Of a stretch of 64,000 bases of DNA, positions 16,645 through 24,875 are shown in pieces. The stretch is from an uncultured Oscillospiraceae bacterium (GTDB lineage: Bacteria; Bacillota; Clostridia; Oscillospirales; Acutalibacteraceae), in the NCBI GenBank assembly GCA_902478605.1, contig CABSLQ010000003.1:6968-70967 (forward strand), read 5' to 3'. The position numbers were made by a program, and so were the translations under genes. Below the pieces are notes generated by a model. The model saw nothing but the letters and a program-made list of their open reading frames with translations, had not been told where the DNA came from and searched no databases. The first letter of the stretch is position 1. The number at the start of each line of letters is the position of its first letter.

Positions 16645-17820
16645 ATGTCTGACAACCGGGAAATTCTACTGATAAAAAGCGGCGAGCTTGCCCTCAAAGG
16701 CCTCAACCGCGGTACCTTTGAAGCCGTACTGATGAAAAACCTGCGCCGCCGTCTGGCGCCGCTCGGCCGCTTCTCCATCCGCAAGGCGCAGTCTACCATT
16801 TACATCGAACCCGACGGAACGGTGGATTGGGACGAAGCCTGCGCACGCGTCGCCGACGTGTTCGGCCTGTCTGCCTTTTCCCGCGCACAGGTGTGCGACA
16901 AGGAGCTGGAGGCCATCTGTGCCGCCGCCGTGTCCTACCTGCGCCCGCAGCTGCAGGAAGCCAAAACCTTCAAGGTGGAAGCTAAGCGCAGCGATAAGGC
17001 CTTTCCCCTCAAATCGCCGGAGCTTTGCGCCGAGGTAGGCGGCCGGATACTGGAAGCCTATCCCCACCTGAAGGTCGACGTGCATAACCCGGAGGTGGAG
17101 GTGATGGTGGAGGTGCGGGATTTCGCCGCCTACGTCCACGCGGCGCAGCTGCCCGGCGCAGGCGGTATGCCGGTGGGCACCGGCGGACGGGCCGCCCTGC
17201 TCATCTCGGGGGGGATCGATTCCCCGGTTGCCGGCTATATGATGGCCAAGCGGGGGGTGGAGCTCACCTGTGTGCATTTCGCCTCTCCCCCCTATACGAG
17301 CGAACGCGCCGAACAGAAGGTGATTTCGCTCCTCGAGCAGGTGGCACGGTATGCCGGGCGCATGACGCTGCATATCGTCCCCTTCACCCATATCCAGGAG
17401 GAAATTCAGCGCCATTGTCCCGAGGATCTTTTTACGCTGATCATGCGCCGCTTCATGATGCGCATTGCCTGCGCCGTGGCCGAAAAGGAGGACTGCGGCG
17501 CCCTGATCACGGGTGAAAGCGTCGGGCAGGTCGCGAGTCAGACGATCCCCGCCATGGCCTGCACCGATGCGGTGGCGGACCGGCCGGTGTTTCGGCCCGT
17601 CGTGGGCATGGACAAGGAAGAAATTGTCGCCATCGCCCGGCGCATCGGTACCTTTTCCATCTCGATTCAGCCATATGAAGACTGCTGCACCGTGTTTACT
17701 CCGCGTCATCCCCGTACCCGGCCGAAACGCACGGCCGTGGAGGCGGCGGAGGCGGCGCTGGATATCCCGGCGCTTCTCAGCGAAGCGCTGGAACATATAC
17801 GTATCCTTCCCATTGCGTAG
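16645..17820 (+). CDS. thiI: tRNA 4-thiouridine synthase ThiI
   Basis: 391 aa, the Gram-positive form without the C-terminal rhodanese domain. It has an N-terminal ferredoxin-like part (REILLIKSGELALKGLNRGT), a THUMP RNA-binding domain (about residues 60-165) and the PP-loop ATPase core with SGGIDSPVAGYMMAKRG (P-loop at 188-194). It adenylates U8 of tRNA and replaces the oxygen with sulfur from a cysteine desulfurase; it may also supply sulfur for thiazole synthesis. The desulfurase encoded at 13.7 kb is the obvious partner. The ATG follows AAAGGAACGG. Confidence 0.96.
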   Translation: MSDNREILLIKSGELALKGLNRGTFEAVLMKNLRRRLAPLGRFSIRKAQSTIYIEPDGTVDWDEACARVADVFGLSAFSRAQVCDKELEAICAAAVSYLRPQLQEAKTFKVEAKRSDKAFPLKSPELCAEVGGRILEAYPHLKVDVHNPEVEVMVEVRDFAAYVHAAQLPGAGGMPVGTGGRAALLISGGIDSPVAGYMMAKRGVELTCVHFASPPYTSERAEQKVISLLEQVARYAGRMTLHIVPFTHIQEEIQRHCPEDLFTLIMRRFMMRIACAVAEKEDCGALITGESVGQVASQTIPAMACTDAVADRPVFRPVVGMDKEEIVAIARRIGTFSISIQPYEDCCTVFTPRHPRTRPKRTAVEAAEAALDIPALLSEALEHIRILPIA

Positions 17821-17919
17821 CGTCCCACAGCCGGACGCGGCTTGCCGCATTCTCATCCGGCCGCACCGTTCACAAACGACTGCACCCCGCGCCCCTGTAA
17901 GCTCTATGGAGGAACTTGT

Positions 17920-20900
17920 ATGAACGCTGAGATTATCACCGTAGGCACCGAGCTGCTGCTCGGCGATATCCTCAATTCCAACAGCCAGTTTCTGTCACGG
18001 GAATTGGCCGCCTACGGCATACAACTTTTATACCAGTCCACCGTGGGAGACAATACCGCCCGCCTTAAGCGGGTGCTGTCCCTCGCCCTGGAGCGCAGCG
18101 AGCTTGTGCTTATCACTGGCGGCCTCGGCCCCACGCCGGACGACCTGACACGCGAAACGGTATGCGAGCTGCTCGGGCTGCCGCTCGTTCTGCACGAGGA
18201 AAGCTGGCGGCGCATCGAGGAATATTTCGCCAGTACCGGGCGCGAAATGACCGAGAACAACCGCAAACAGGCGATGCTGCCCGCCGGCTGTATTGTCTTT
18301 CCGAACGATCACGGTACCGCCCCCGGCTGCGCGATCGAACGGGACGGGCGCGTTATCATCCTGCTGCCCGGCCCGCCCAAAGAGCTTATCCCCATGTTCC
18401 AGTCCTATGTGGCCCCCTATCTGTCGCATTTTTCCGGCGGCACCATCTTTTCGCAGACGGTTGGCATCTTCGGCGTGCCCGAATCCGCCGTCGCCGAACG
18501 GGTCGCCGATCTGCTCGCGGGAGCCAATCCCACTGTCGCCCCCTATGCCAAGGACGGGGAAGTGACCCTGCGCGTTACCGCCCATGCGGAAAGCGCCGAG
18601 GCGGCGCGTGCCCTTTGCGCCCCTGTCGTGGCCGCGATACGCGAGCGCCTGGGCGCCAATGTATATGGCGTGGACAGCGGCAGCCTGCAGAAAGCGGTGG
18701 TCGATCTTCTGCGTGCAAAAGGGAAAAAAATCGCCACCGCCGAATCGTGTACTGCCGGCATGCTGTCGGGCCGTCTGACCGAGGTGGCAGGGGCTTCGGC
18801 TGTATTTGAATGCGGTATTGCCGCCTATTCGGCGGAAATCAAGCACCAGGTGCTCGGGGTATCGGCGGAGCTGCTGCAAAAATACGGCGCCGTCAGTCCC
18901 GAGGTTGCCAGTGCCATGGCCGTGGGCGCCCGCCGCGTCGGCCAGGCGGATCTCGGTGTGGGCATCACCGGCGTCGCCGGCCCCGATACCAGCGAGGGGA
19001 AACCGGTCGGCACCGTCTATATCGCCCTGGCGGATGAAAAGCGCACCTGGGTGAAAAAGATCGTTGCCGGCCATTCGTCACAGGATCGGGAATATGTACG
19101 GTATATCGCCACCTCCCATGCCCTGGATCTTGTGCGGCGTTATCTGGAGGCGCTGCCCGGCGTCATGGCGGGCGGTGAGCTGCTCGAGCCGGTCGCAGCG
19201 CCCGTTCCCGTGATTCCCGTCGCCCCCAAATCGGCGAACTCCCGCCGTTTTCTTGCCACGCTATTCCCCTGGAAAGGGGATACCCGTTCCCAGCGGTGGC
19301 GAAAAATCATCGCCTGGGCGGCGGTGCTGATCTTCCTGGTCGCGGGCACGCTGCTCACCTGGCATTATGTGCTGCTGCCCCAAAGCAACCGCGTGCTGAT
19401 GAACAAGCTTGCCGACCTTTACACCGCCGATGTCTCGGACGGTGCCCTCAACACGTTTTCTCCCGAGGACTTTCCCCCAGGCATGAGTGCCCGCTTTTAC
19501 GGCTTGTACAGCATGAACAGCGATGTGGCCGGTTGGATCAAGATCGACGACACGCATATCAATTACCCCGTGATGCAGGATCCCGGCGACGAATATTACC
19601 GGACACATAACTTTGAAAAGAAAGCTTCCCGCTTCGGCGTGCCTTTCTTTGACCGCAGCACGGCGCTTGTTTCCCCCGATTCGGTCAACCGCGCCACCGT
19701 CATTTACGGCAATAACAACCAGGATGACCAGAGCTTCTCGGAACTCATGCGTTACTATTCCAGCATGGAATTTCTTGAAACGCATCCCCTTATCGAGATG
19801 AATACGCTGTATCATGACCGGCAGTGGAAAATTTTTGCCGTCATGATCGTGGACGGACGGGAAAATTCCTTTACCTATGCCGGCGTCCCGCTGAGCAGCG
19901 ATGAGGATGTCCTTGCTTTTACCCAGGACATCCGCGACCGCTCGCTGTACGACGTACCGGTGGATGTGGAGGCGAGCGACGACCTGCTGCTGCTTTCCAC
20001 TCCTGCCAACGTGGAACTCGGCTTTCCGGGAGCGGAACTGGTCGTGGCGGCACGCGCCGTGCGGGAAGGGGAATCCACTGCCGCCGATATGAGCGGCCTT
20101 ACCAGAAACCGGGATGTCATCATGCCGCCCATGTGGTATACCGTACAGCCCGACTATACGCCTCCCGTGCAAACCCCCACTACCACGGCGGCTGAATCAA
20201 CCGCGCCCAGCGGTGAGCTCACGACCCAGCCCGAAACCAGCGTATCGGTAACCGGCGATGTCACGACGGACCGCACGGCGGGTACTTCCGCAACCACGAA
20301 GGAGGAGGATCGGTCCACCACGACCAGCACTTCTCGTACGACGACCACCACCTCGGCCACCACGGCCACCACGACGACCACAACGGACAGCACCGTGCCG
20401 CCGAGTGCCTCTGCCGAGCCGCCGGACACCACCATTTATGACCCGGTACAGCCCGAAAGCGTATATCTCAGGAATTTTTGCGTCAAAGACGGAACGGGCG
20501 AGGTGCTCACCGCGTCCAATAAGGAGGAACTGCAGGCAATCCTCTCCCGGTTCGTTCTGCTCGAGATGGGCAATGAGCGCTGCATCACCAATTCCACCGC
20601 CGCCATCGAGGCGCAGGCCGTCGCCTCGTATACCCATGTCTTATATTATTGCCAGAACGATAGTCCCATTTACGAACAGCCCAATTTACCTGCCCTCGAT
20701 CTATCCAATCCCCACCACCAGGCGGTTTACGAAGCGGTGGGCCGTGTTGCCGGGGTAAAACTGCTCGATTTGACCAAAACCAATCCGGCAGAAGCGCCGA
20801 TTTGCACCATGTATTTTTCCGCCTCCCCCGGCGTCACGGCGAATAACCGCAACGTTTTTGGCGCGGATCATCCCTATTTGCAATCGGTTCCCAGCCTGTG

Positions 20901-21462
20901 GGATACCGAGAGCATCATCAAAAAATACAACGGCGGAAAAGACTATCCTTATCAATCCACCTTTACTTTGAGCCGGGCCGATTTTGAGGCCAAGCTGAAG
21001 GCCGCCTTTGGGGGGGGATCCGTTATGGCAATTTCCTATGTTCCCAAGGATAACGAACCGCTCATTTACGCCGTTTCCTGGGATTCCCAGCCGGGCAAAT
21101 ACGTCAAGGATACCAATGTCCGCTATACCCTGAGCGGCGGCCAAACCGCGGTGCTTACTGGAAAGAAAATGCGCGAAGTTGTCAACACCGCGGCGGAGGG
21201 TACCCCTACGGTCAATATGCGTTCCCACTGCTTTTACGTTAAGGAATACGATGCCGACACCGGCATGATGACCTTCCAGGTGTACGGCAACGGCCATGGC
21301 GTGGGTATGAGCCAGTTTGGGGCCATCGGCTATGCAAATGAACCATACGGCACCGACGAGGACGGCAACCCGCTTTACTGGACATACGACGAGATCCTCA
21401 CCCATTACTACAGCGTTACCGAAAACTCCGCCCATCAGATTGTCGCCCCCTACTGGGGCTGA
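17920..21462 (+). CDS. CinA / pseudo-sortase / SpoIID-like fusion protein
   Basis: One uninterrupted 1180-codon frame from ATG 17920 (GGAGG 8 bases upstream). Residues 1-407 are a complete CinA: GGLGPTPDDLTRET in the MoaB-like half and ESCTAG at about 275-280 in the NMN-deamidase-like half. After a Pro-rich linker comes a membrane helix (about 463-485) and a sortase B-like domain (about 495-750) similar to the neighbouring sortase, including the juxtamembrane segment. Its catalytic residues are replaced: YGNNN for YGHNM (Asn598), LSTPAN for LSTCTS (Pro695), PGAEL for DGRL (Glu706). A Thr-rich linker (about 755-845) leads to a SpoIID/LytB-like domain (848-1180) with AQAVASYTHV and GNGHGVGMSQFGA. 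The usual catalytic Glu before AQAVA aligns with Ala894. No well-spaced internal start with a ribosome-binding site was found at the CinA junction. Confidence 0.85.
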   Translation: MNAEIITVGTELLLGDILNSNSQFLSRELAAYGIQLLYQSTVGDNTARLKRVLSLALERSELVLITGGLGPTPDDLTRETVCELLGLPLVLHEESWRRIEEYFASTGREMTENNRKQAMLPAGCIVFPNDHGTAPGCAIERDGRVIILLPGPPKELIPMFQSYVAPYLSHFSGGTIFSQTVGIFGVPESAVAERVADLLAGANPTVAPYAKDGEVTLRVTAHAESAEAARALCAPVVAAIRERLGANVYGVDSGSLQKAVVDLLRAKGKKIATAESCTAGMLSGRLTEVAGASAVFECGIAAYSAEIKHQVLGVSAELLQKYGAVSPEVASAMAVGARRVGQADLGVGITGVAGPDTSEGKPVGTVYIALADEKRTWVKKIVAGHSSQDREYVRYIATSHALDLVRRYLEALPGVMAGGELLEPVAAPVPVIPVAPKSANSRRFLATLFPWKGDTRSQRWRKIIAWAAVLIFLVAGTLLTWHYVLLPQSNRVLMNKLADLYTADVSDGALNTFSPEDFPPGMSARFYGLYSMNSDVAGWIKIDDTHINYPVMQDPGDEYYRTHNFEKKASRFGVPFFDRSTALVSPDSVNRATVIYGNNNQDDQSFSELMRYYSSMEFLETHPLIEMNTLYHDRQWKIFAVMIVDGRENSFTYAGVPLSSDEDVLAFTQDIRDRSLYDVPVDVEASDDLLLLSTPANVELGFPGAELVVAARAVREGESTAADMSGLTRNRDVIMPPMWYTVQPDYTPPVQTPTTTAAESTAPSGELTTQPETSVSVTGDVTTDRTAGTSATTKEEDRSTTTSTSRTTTTTSATTATTTTTTDSTVPPSASAEPPDTTIYDPVQPESVYLRNFCVKDGTGEVLTASNKEELQAILSRFVLLEMGNERCITNSTAAIEAQAVASYTHVLYYCQNDSPIYEQPNLPALDLSNPHHQAVYEAVGRVAGVKLLDLTKTNPAEAPICTMYFSASPGVTANNRNVFGADHPYLQSVPSLWDTESIIKKYNGGKDYPYQSTFTLSRADFEAKLKAAFGGGSVMAISYVPKDNEPLIYAVSWDSQPGKYVKDTNVRYTLSGGQTAVLTGKKMREVVNTAAEGTPTVNMRSHCFYVKEYDADTGMMTFQVYGNGHGVGMSQFGAIGYANEPYGTDEDGNPLYWTYDEILTHYYSVTENSAHQIVAPYWG

Positions 21463-21488
21463 AACGCTTGAAGAAAGGATAAGCCAAC

Positions 21489-21833
21489 ATGATAACCCAT
21501 CATACCGAACGCACCACGGAACGCACCGAACGCAAAGCCGGAGGCGAAGGCTATACCCTGTTGGAATCGCTGCTTACTCCGGAGAATCGGGGCGAACATT
21601 GCCGCCTCTTCTCACATGTCACGCTGGAAGCGCACTGTTCTCTCGGGTATCATGAGCACCACGGCGAAAGCGAAACCTATTATATCCTCGCCGGCCATGG
21701 CTGCTACAACGATAACGGGACGCTTGTCGACGTGGGACCGGGCGATGTGACCCATACTCCCTCGGGATCCGGCCATGCCCTGGCCAACACGGGAGACACC
21801 CCGTTGGAATTCGTGGCCCTCATCCTGGCATAA
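21489..21833 (+). CDS. Small cupin-domain protein
   Basis: A 114-aa single-domain cupin. The two cupin motifs are clear: EAHCSLGYHEHHGESETYYI (metal-binding His/His/Glu) and GPGDVTHTPSGSGHALANTG (second His). The N-terminal 40 residues read GEGYTLLESLLTPENRGEHC. The fold suits a metal-dependent isomerase, a dioxygenase or a simple sugar-binding protein, and nothing local picks one. The ATG follows GAAAGGATAAG. It is the last gene of the plus-strand run and is followed by a strong terminator. Confidence 0.85.
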   Translation: MITHHTERTTERTERKAGGEGYTLLESLLTPENRGEHCRLFSHVTLEAHCSLGYHEHHGESETYYILAGHGCYNDNGTLVDVGPGDVTHTPSGSGHALANTGDTPLEFVALILA

Positions 21834-21870
21834 AGAAGCAGCGGGTTTTCGCAAAACCCGCTGCTTCTTT
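21832..21870. terminator. Strong bidirectional terminator
   Basis: A perfect 18-bp stem, AAAGAAGCAGCGGGTTTT with AAAACCCGCTGCTTCTTT and a CGC loop. It lies between the convergent cupin (+) and histidine phosphatase (-) genes and serves both. Confidence 0.88.
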
Positions 21871-21890
21871 CTATTCGGATCAAACTGCAT

Positions 21891-22508
21891 TTATTTTTTC
21901 TCCCACGGAATCATGCACAGCGCCTCAGCGACCGGCTCCCGCATCCAGACGGACGGCGTGATCCGCAGCGTGAACCCGTTACCGCTTTCGGCAACGCAGT
22001 CGCTCATCTCCAGCCGCGGCAGCGCATAGGCCATCAGTATCAGCATAATGACCCCGCCGTGCGTGCAGATAACCGCTTCGGTATCCCCCGTGCGCATCAG
22101 CTCGCGCACCACCTCTTCAAACGCCTCCATCACCCGCTTCTGGAAAGCTTCCGCGCTTTCACCATCGGGAATTGACACCTTATCCCCCGCCATCCAGCGC
22201 AAAAAAAGCGGATCGCTCTGCAATTCGGCCACACTGCGCCCGTCCCAGTCGCCGAAATCGCATTCGGCCAACCCTTCCACCACCTCGGGGTGGCAGCCGG
22301 GGTACAACACCTCGAGCGTTTGGCGGCAGCGGGTAAGCGGGCTGGTAAAAAAGCGGGCCGCACCCGGATACTCGTATTTTTCCTTGAGCTCCAACAGTTC
22401 GCGCAAGCCTTCGGGGGACAGGGGCAGATCGGTTAAGCCGATATAAAGCCCTTTTTCATTGGCCTCGGTGCGTCCATGCCGAATCAAATGGATTTTGTAT
22501 GTTTTCAT
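21891..22508 (-). CDS. Histidine phosphatase (phosphoglycerate mutase) family protein
   Basis: A 205-aa phosphatase of the PGM superfamily. The catalytic RHG motif is in KIHLIRHGRTEANEKGLYIG, followed by TDLPLSPEGLRELLELKE; the second His appears in AVICTHGGVIMLIL. A phosphohistidine intermediate is expected. The substrate is not clear: alpha-ribazole phosphatases and general sugar phosphatases look alike at this level, and no cobalamin genes are nearby. The ATG at 22508 has a GGGGGAA site; an open frame upstream has no family match. It is divergent from the XRE regulator. Confidence 0.88.
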   Translation of the reverse strand: MKTYKIHLIRHGRTEANEKGLYIGLTDLPLSPEGLRELLELKEKYEYPGAARFFTSPLTRCRQTLEVLYPGCHPEVVEGLAECDFGDWDGRSVAELQSDPLFLRWMAGDKVSIPDGESAEAFQKRVMEAFEEVVRELMRTGDTEAVICTHGGVIMLILMAYALPRLEMSDCVAESGNGFTLRITPSVWMREPVAEALCMIPWEKK

Positions 22509-22541
22509 TAAAATTCCCCCAGAAAAATCACAATTTGACGA

Positions 22542-22570
22542 TTTACAAAACGTATCCGTTTTAGTATAAT
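22542..22570 (+). promoter_or_regulatory. Promoter of the XRE regulator gene
   Basis: TTTACA (22542-22547), 17-base spacer, TATAAT (22565-22570), about 120 bases before the XRE gene. It overlaps the region where the divergent phosphatase promoter must lie. Confidence 0.7.
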
Positions 22571-22691
22571 AATAAACATGCGGTATATCTTCACACTCAA
22601 CCTGCCGCTTTGCCGGTTCCGCCGGTGAAGGGCGGTTTTTTATGCAACTTTTATCCAAAATCTGATTGCCACAACGGCATGGAGGGGACTT

Positions 22692-23384
22692 ATGAACACC
22701 GCCTTCCCACGGATTCTGACCCTGCTGCGCAAGGAGCGCGGCACCAGCCAAAAGCAAGCGGCCATCGATTTGCAGGTGTCGCAGGCGCTCCTCTCCCATT
22801 ATGAGAAAGGCATTCGGGAATGCGGACTCGAATTCGTGGTGCGTGCCGCGGATTATTATAATGTCTCAACCGATTATCTGCTTGGCCGTACGGCGGACAA
22901 AACAGGCGCGGTCATCGCCGTGGAGGAAATCCCCGAGAACGATCCCGCCGCCCGGGATAACCAGTTCCGCGGCAGTGTGCTGCCCGTACTCAACAAAAAG
23001 CTGCTGGTCAATTCCATCCATATCCTCTTTGACCTGCTGCAGAAATGCAACAATAAGGCGCTGACCACGGAGGTTTCGGCTTATCTGACGACGGCGGTAT
23101 ATGCCATGTTCCGCGCCTTGTACACCGCCAATCCGAAAAATCCGACCGCCATGTTCTCGCTGGAAGAATACCTGTTCGGGCCGGCCGTTGTCGGAGAACT
23201 GAGCCGCACGGCCGCACGGGTGAGCCATCTGGCCTCGGGCCACAGCGTCGGAGAAGATGCCGGCGTTCCGGCCGATCGGCTGCCCGCGATACTGCCCGAC
23301 GACATCACCGCGCAATATCCGCTTTTTGCGACCTCCCTGTTCAATCTGCTGCGCAACGCAGAAACCCGCTTGAAAACCGAATAA
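22692..23384 (+). CDS. XRE family helix-turn-helix regulator
   Basis: 230 aa. An N-terminal Cro/CI-type HTH (LLRKERGTSQKQAAIDLQVS, then QALLSHYEKGIRECGLEFVV) ends in the ADYYNVSTDYLLGRT motif usual for clostridial XRE proteins. The remaining 150 residues are a helical region of unknown type, perhaps a dimerisation or sensing part; I see no membrane segment or enzyme motif. The ATG at 22692 follows GGAGGG. It is divergent from the histidine phosphatase gene and could control it. Regulatory targets are not evident. Confidence 0.88.
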   Translation: MNTAFPRILTLLRKERGTSQKQAAIDLQVSQALLSHYEKGIRECGLEFVVRAADYYNVSTDYLLGRTADKTGAVIAVEEIPENDPAARDNQFRGSVLPVLNKKLLVNSIHILFDLLQKCNNKALTTEVSAYLTTAVYAMFRALYTANPKNPTAMFSLEEYLFGPAVVGELSRTAARVSHLASGHSVGEDAGVPADRLPAILPDDITAQYPLFATSLFNLLRNAETRLKTE

Positions 23385-23400
23385 TATATGCGAATATGGG

Positions 23401-23429
23401 AAACCGGCAGGTGACAGCCTGCCGGTTTT
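23401..23429. terminator. Bidirectional terminator
   Basis: A perfect 11-bp stem, AAACCGGCAGG with CCTGCCGGTTT and a 6-base loop. It lies between the convergent XRE gene (+) and the membrane protein gene (-). Confidence 0.85.
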
Positions 23430-23431
23430 CT

Positions 23432-24226
23432 TTACTTTTCGGCCGTCTTATCCTTTGCAGCACGCTTTTTTGCACGTTTTGGCTTTTCGGGCGGCAGCGG
23501 CTTTTCATCGCCCAAGTCGCGGAATACCCGTCCGATGGCAGGACGCTCCTCCGCCGGTTCGGGAGCGGCTTCTTCTTTGACCGGTTCTTCTTCCGGTTTA
23601 TCCTCCGGTTCGTCCGTCTGCCCCTTCTTTTTGAGGAAAGGCAGGTGTATCGGATGCACGATGAATACCAATGCCGTGGTTGCCGCGATGCAGAGCACAT
23701 AAAAGACGTTGAAATAATCGTTGGCAATGCTCATGGAGATGTAGCCGTACTGATAGGACAAAATGCCCATCACCACAGCGGTGATGCATTCCGCCACACT
23801 GAGCACCCGCAGGGAAATGACATCCCACTTCTTCCCCTTAAAGGCCGCTGCCACCAACAGCGGATACAGCGCAAGAAACACCCACTGCATCATACTCATC
23901 ATGACCGTGACCGTCATGCGCCAGTAATCGCCGTATACCCGCAACGACAGGCTGAGCAGCAGCGTCAGCGGCATGAGAATGGCCCCCACTAAAAATACCA
24001 GCGTGTATATCACCCGTGTCACGATGCGCACCGCCCGATACTTCCACGGTGCAAACTGTGAAAGCAGAACCCCTGCCACACACACGCCGATCAACGTGAG
24101 GATGGCCGGGACATTGACCATGCGGTATATGTAATACACCATCGCCAGCACATACTGCCCCACAGAAAACCCGACAAGCAGCCTGCGATACAGTGACATT
24201 TCCTCGAGCGTTATTTTCTTTGCCAT
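23432..24226 (-). CDS. Multi-pass membrane protein with charged C-terminal tail
   Basis: 264 aa. About six hydrophobic helices fill residues 15-195 (for example VGQYVLAMVYYIYRMVNVPA and AVRIVTRVIYTLVFLVGAIL). They are followed by a long charged tail of Glu/Lys/Pro ending in a Lys-rich stretch (KPKRAKKRAAKDKTAEK) that is probably cytoplasmic. I do not recognise a transporter or enzyme signature. The ATG at 24226 follows AAAGGGGCAGG; a 13-codon extension upstream lacks support. It is a single-gene unit with its own promoter and terminator. Confidence 0.8.
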   Translation of the reverse strand: MAKKITLEEMSLYRRLLVGFSVGQYVLAMVYYIYRMVNVPAILTLIGVCVAGVLLSQFAPWKYRAVRIVTRVIYTLVFLVGAILMPLTLLLSLSLRVYGDYWRMTVTVMMSMMQWVFLALYPLLVAAAFKGKKWDVISLRVLSVAECITAVVMGILSYQYGYISMSIANDYFNVFYVLCIAATTALVFIVHPIHLPFLKKKGQTDEPEDKPEEEPVKEEAAPEPAEERPAIGRVFRDLGDEKPLPPEKPKRAKKRAAKDKTAEK

Positions 24227-24273
24227 AACCTGCCCCTTTCCGCGCCGTCCCGTTACAGCGCCCATTAAGAGAC

Positions 24274-24302
24274 ATTATACCGTCTCCAGCCCCAAATTGC
24301 AA
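24274..24302 (-). promoter_or_regulatory. Promoter of the membrane protein gene at 23.4-24.2 kb
   Basis: TTGCAA (24297-24302), 17-base spacer, TATAAT (24274-24279) on the minus strand, 48 bases before the ATG. Confidence 0.75.
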
Positions 24303-24310
24303 GCACCGGT

Positions 24311-24862
24311 TCACGGTGCAAAGGGTCTTTCCGGCCTCTCGGGATGGGGGCCAATGAACTTTTCCATCCAGACCATGTCGTACCACCGATGAAACTTGTA
24401 TCCGCATTGGTGAAACCGCCCCACCAGCCGGTATCCCATTTGCTCATGAAAGGCGACGCTGTCCCGGGTGAGATACGGATCCTCCTCCGGCGGAAAGGCC
24501 ACGCAAGCGTATGCATTCGCTATTCCCTGCTGCCGCAGGGCTTCCTCCAGCGCCGTATACAACCGCCGTCCAATCCCTTTACCGCGGCAGTCCTCCCGCA
24601 CATACACGCTGGTCTCCGCCGCCCAGTCGTAAGCGGCACGCTGTTGGAACGGCCCGGCATAGGCGTACCCCACCGGTTCCCCCTGCATCTCCGCCACCAG
24701 ATACGGATATCGGCGCAATACCGCTTCGATCCGCTGTGCAAACGTTTCCGCCGCCGGCACGGTACACTCAAAGCTCACCGCCGTCTTCTCCACATACGGC
24801 GCATAAATCGCCCGGAGCGCCGCGGCGTCTGCCGCCGAAGCCATCCGGATGGATACCTGCAT
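24311..24862 (-). CDS. GNAT acetyltransferase (phosphinothricin acetyltransferase-like)
   Basis: 183 aa. The N-terminus IRMASAADAAALRAIYAPYV and the pattern ALYAPYVE...FECTVPAAETF resemble the Pat/Bar branch of GNAT enzymes. The acetyl-CoA loop is REDCRGKGIGRRLYTALEEA. Such enzymes acetylate amino groups of methionine analogues or other amino acids; the natural substrate is unknown. The ATG at 24862 has AGGAGGG 9 bases upstream. It follows the membrane protein gene by 13 bases and is probably cotranscribed. No resistance role should be assumed from the name. Confidence 0.88.
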   Translation of the reverse strand: MQVSIRMASAADAAALRAIYAPYVEKTAVSFECTVPAAETFAQRIEAVLRRYPYLVAEMQGEPVGYAYAGPFQQRAAYDWAAETSVYVREDCRGKGIGRRLYTALEEALRQQGIANAYACVAFPPEEDPYLTRDSVAFHEQMGYRLVGRFHQCGYKFHRWYDMVWMEKFIGPHPERPERPFAP

Positions 24863-24875
24863 ATTCTTTTCCCTC

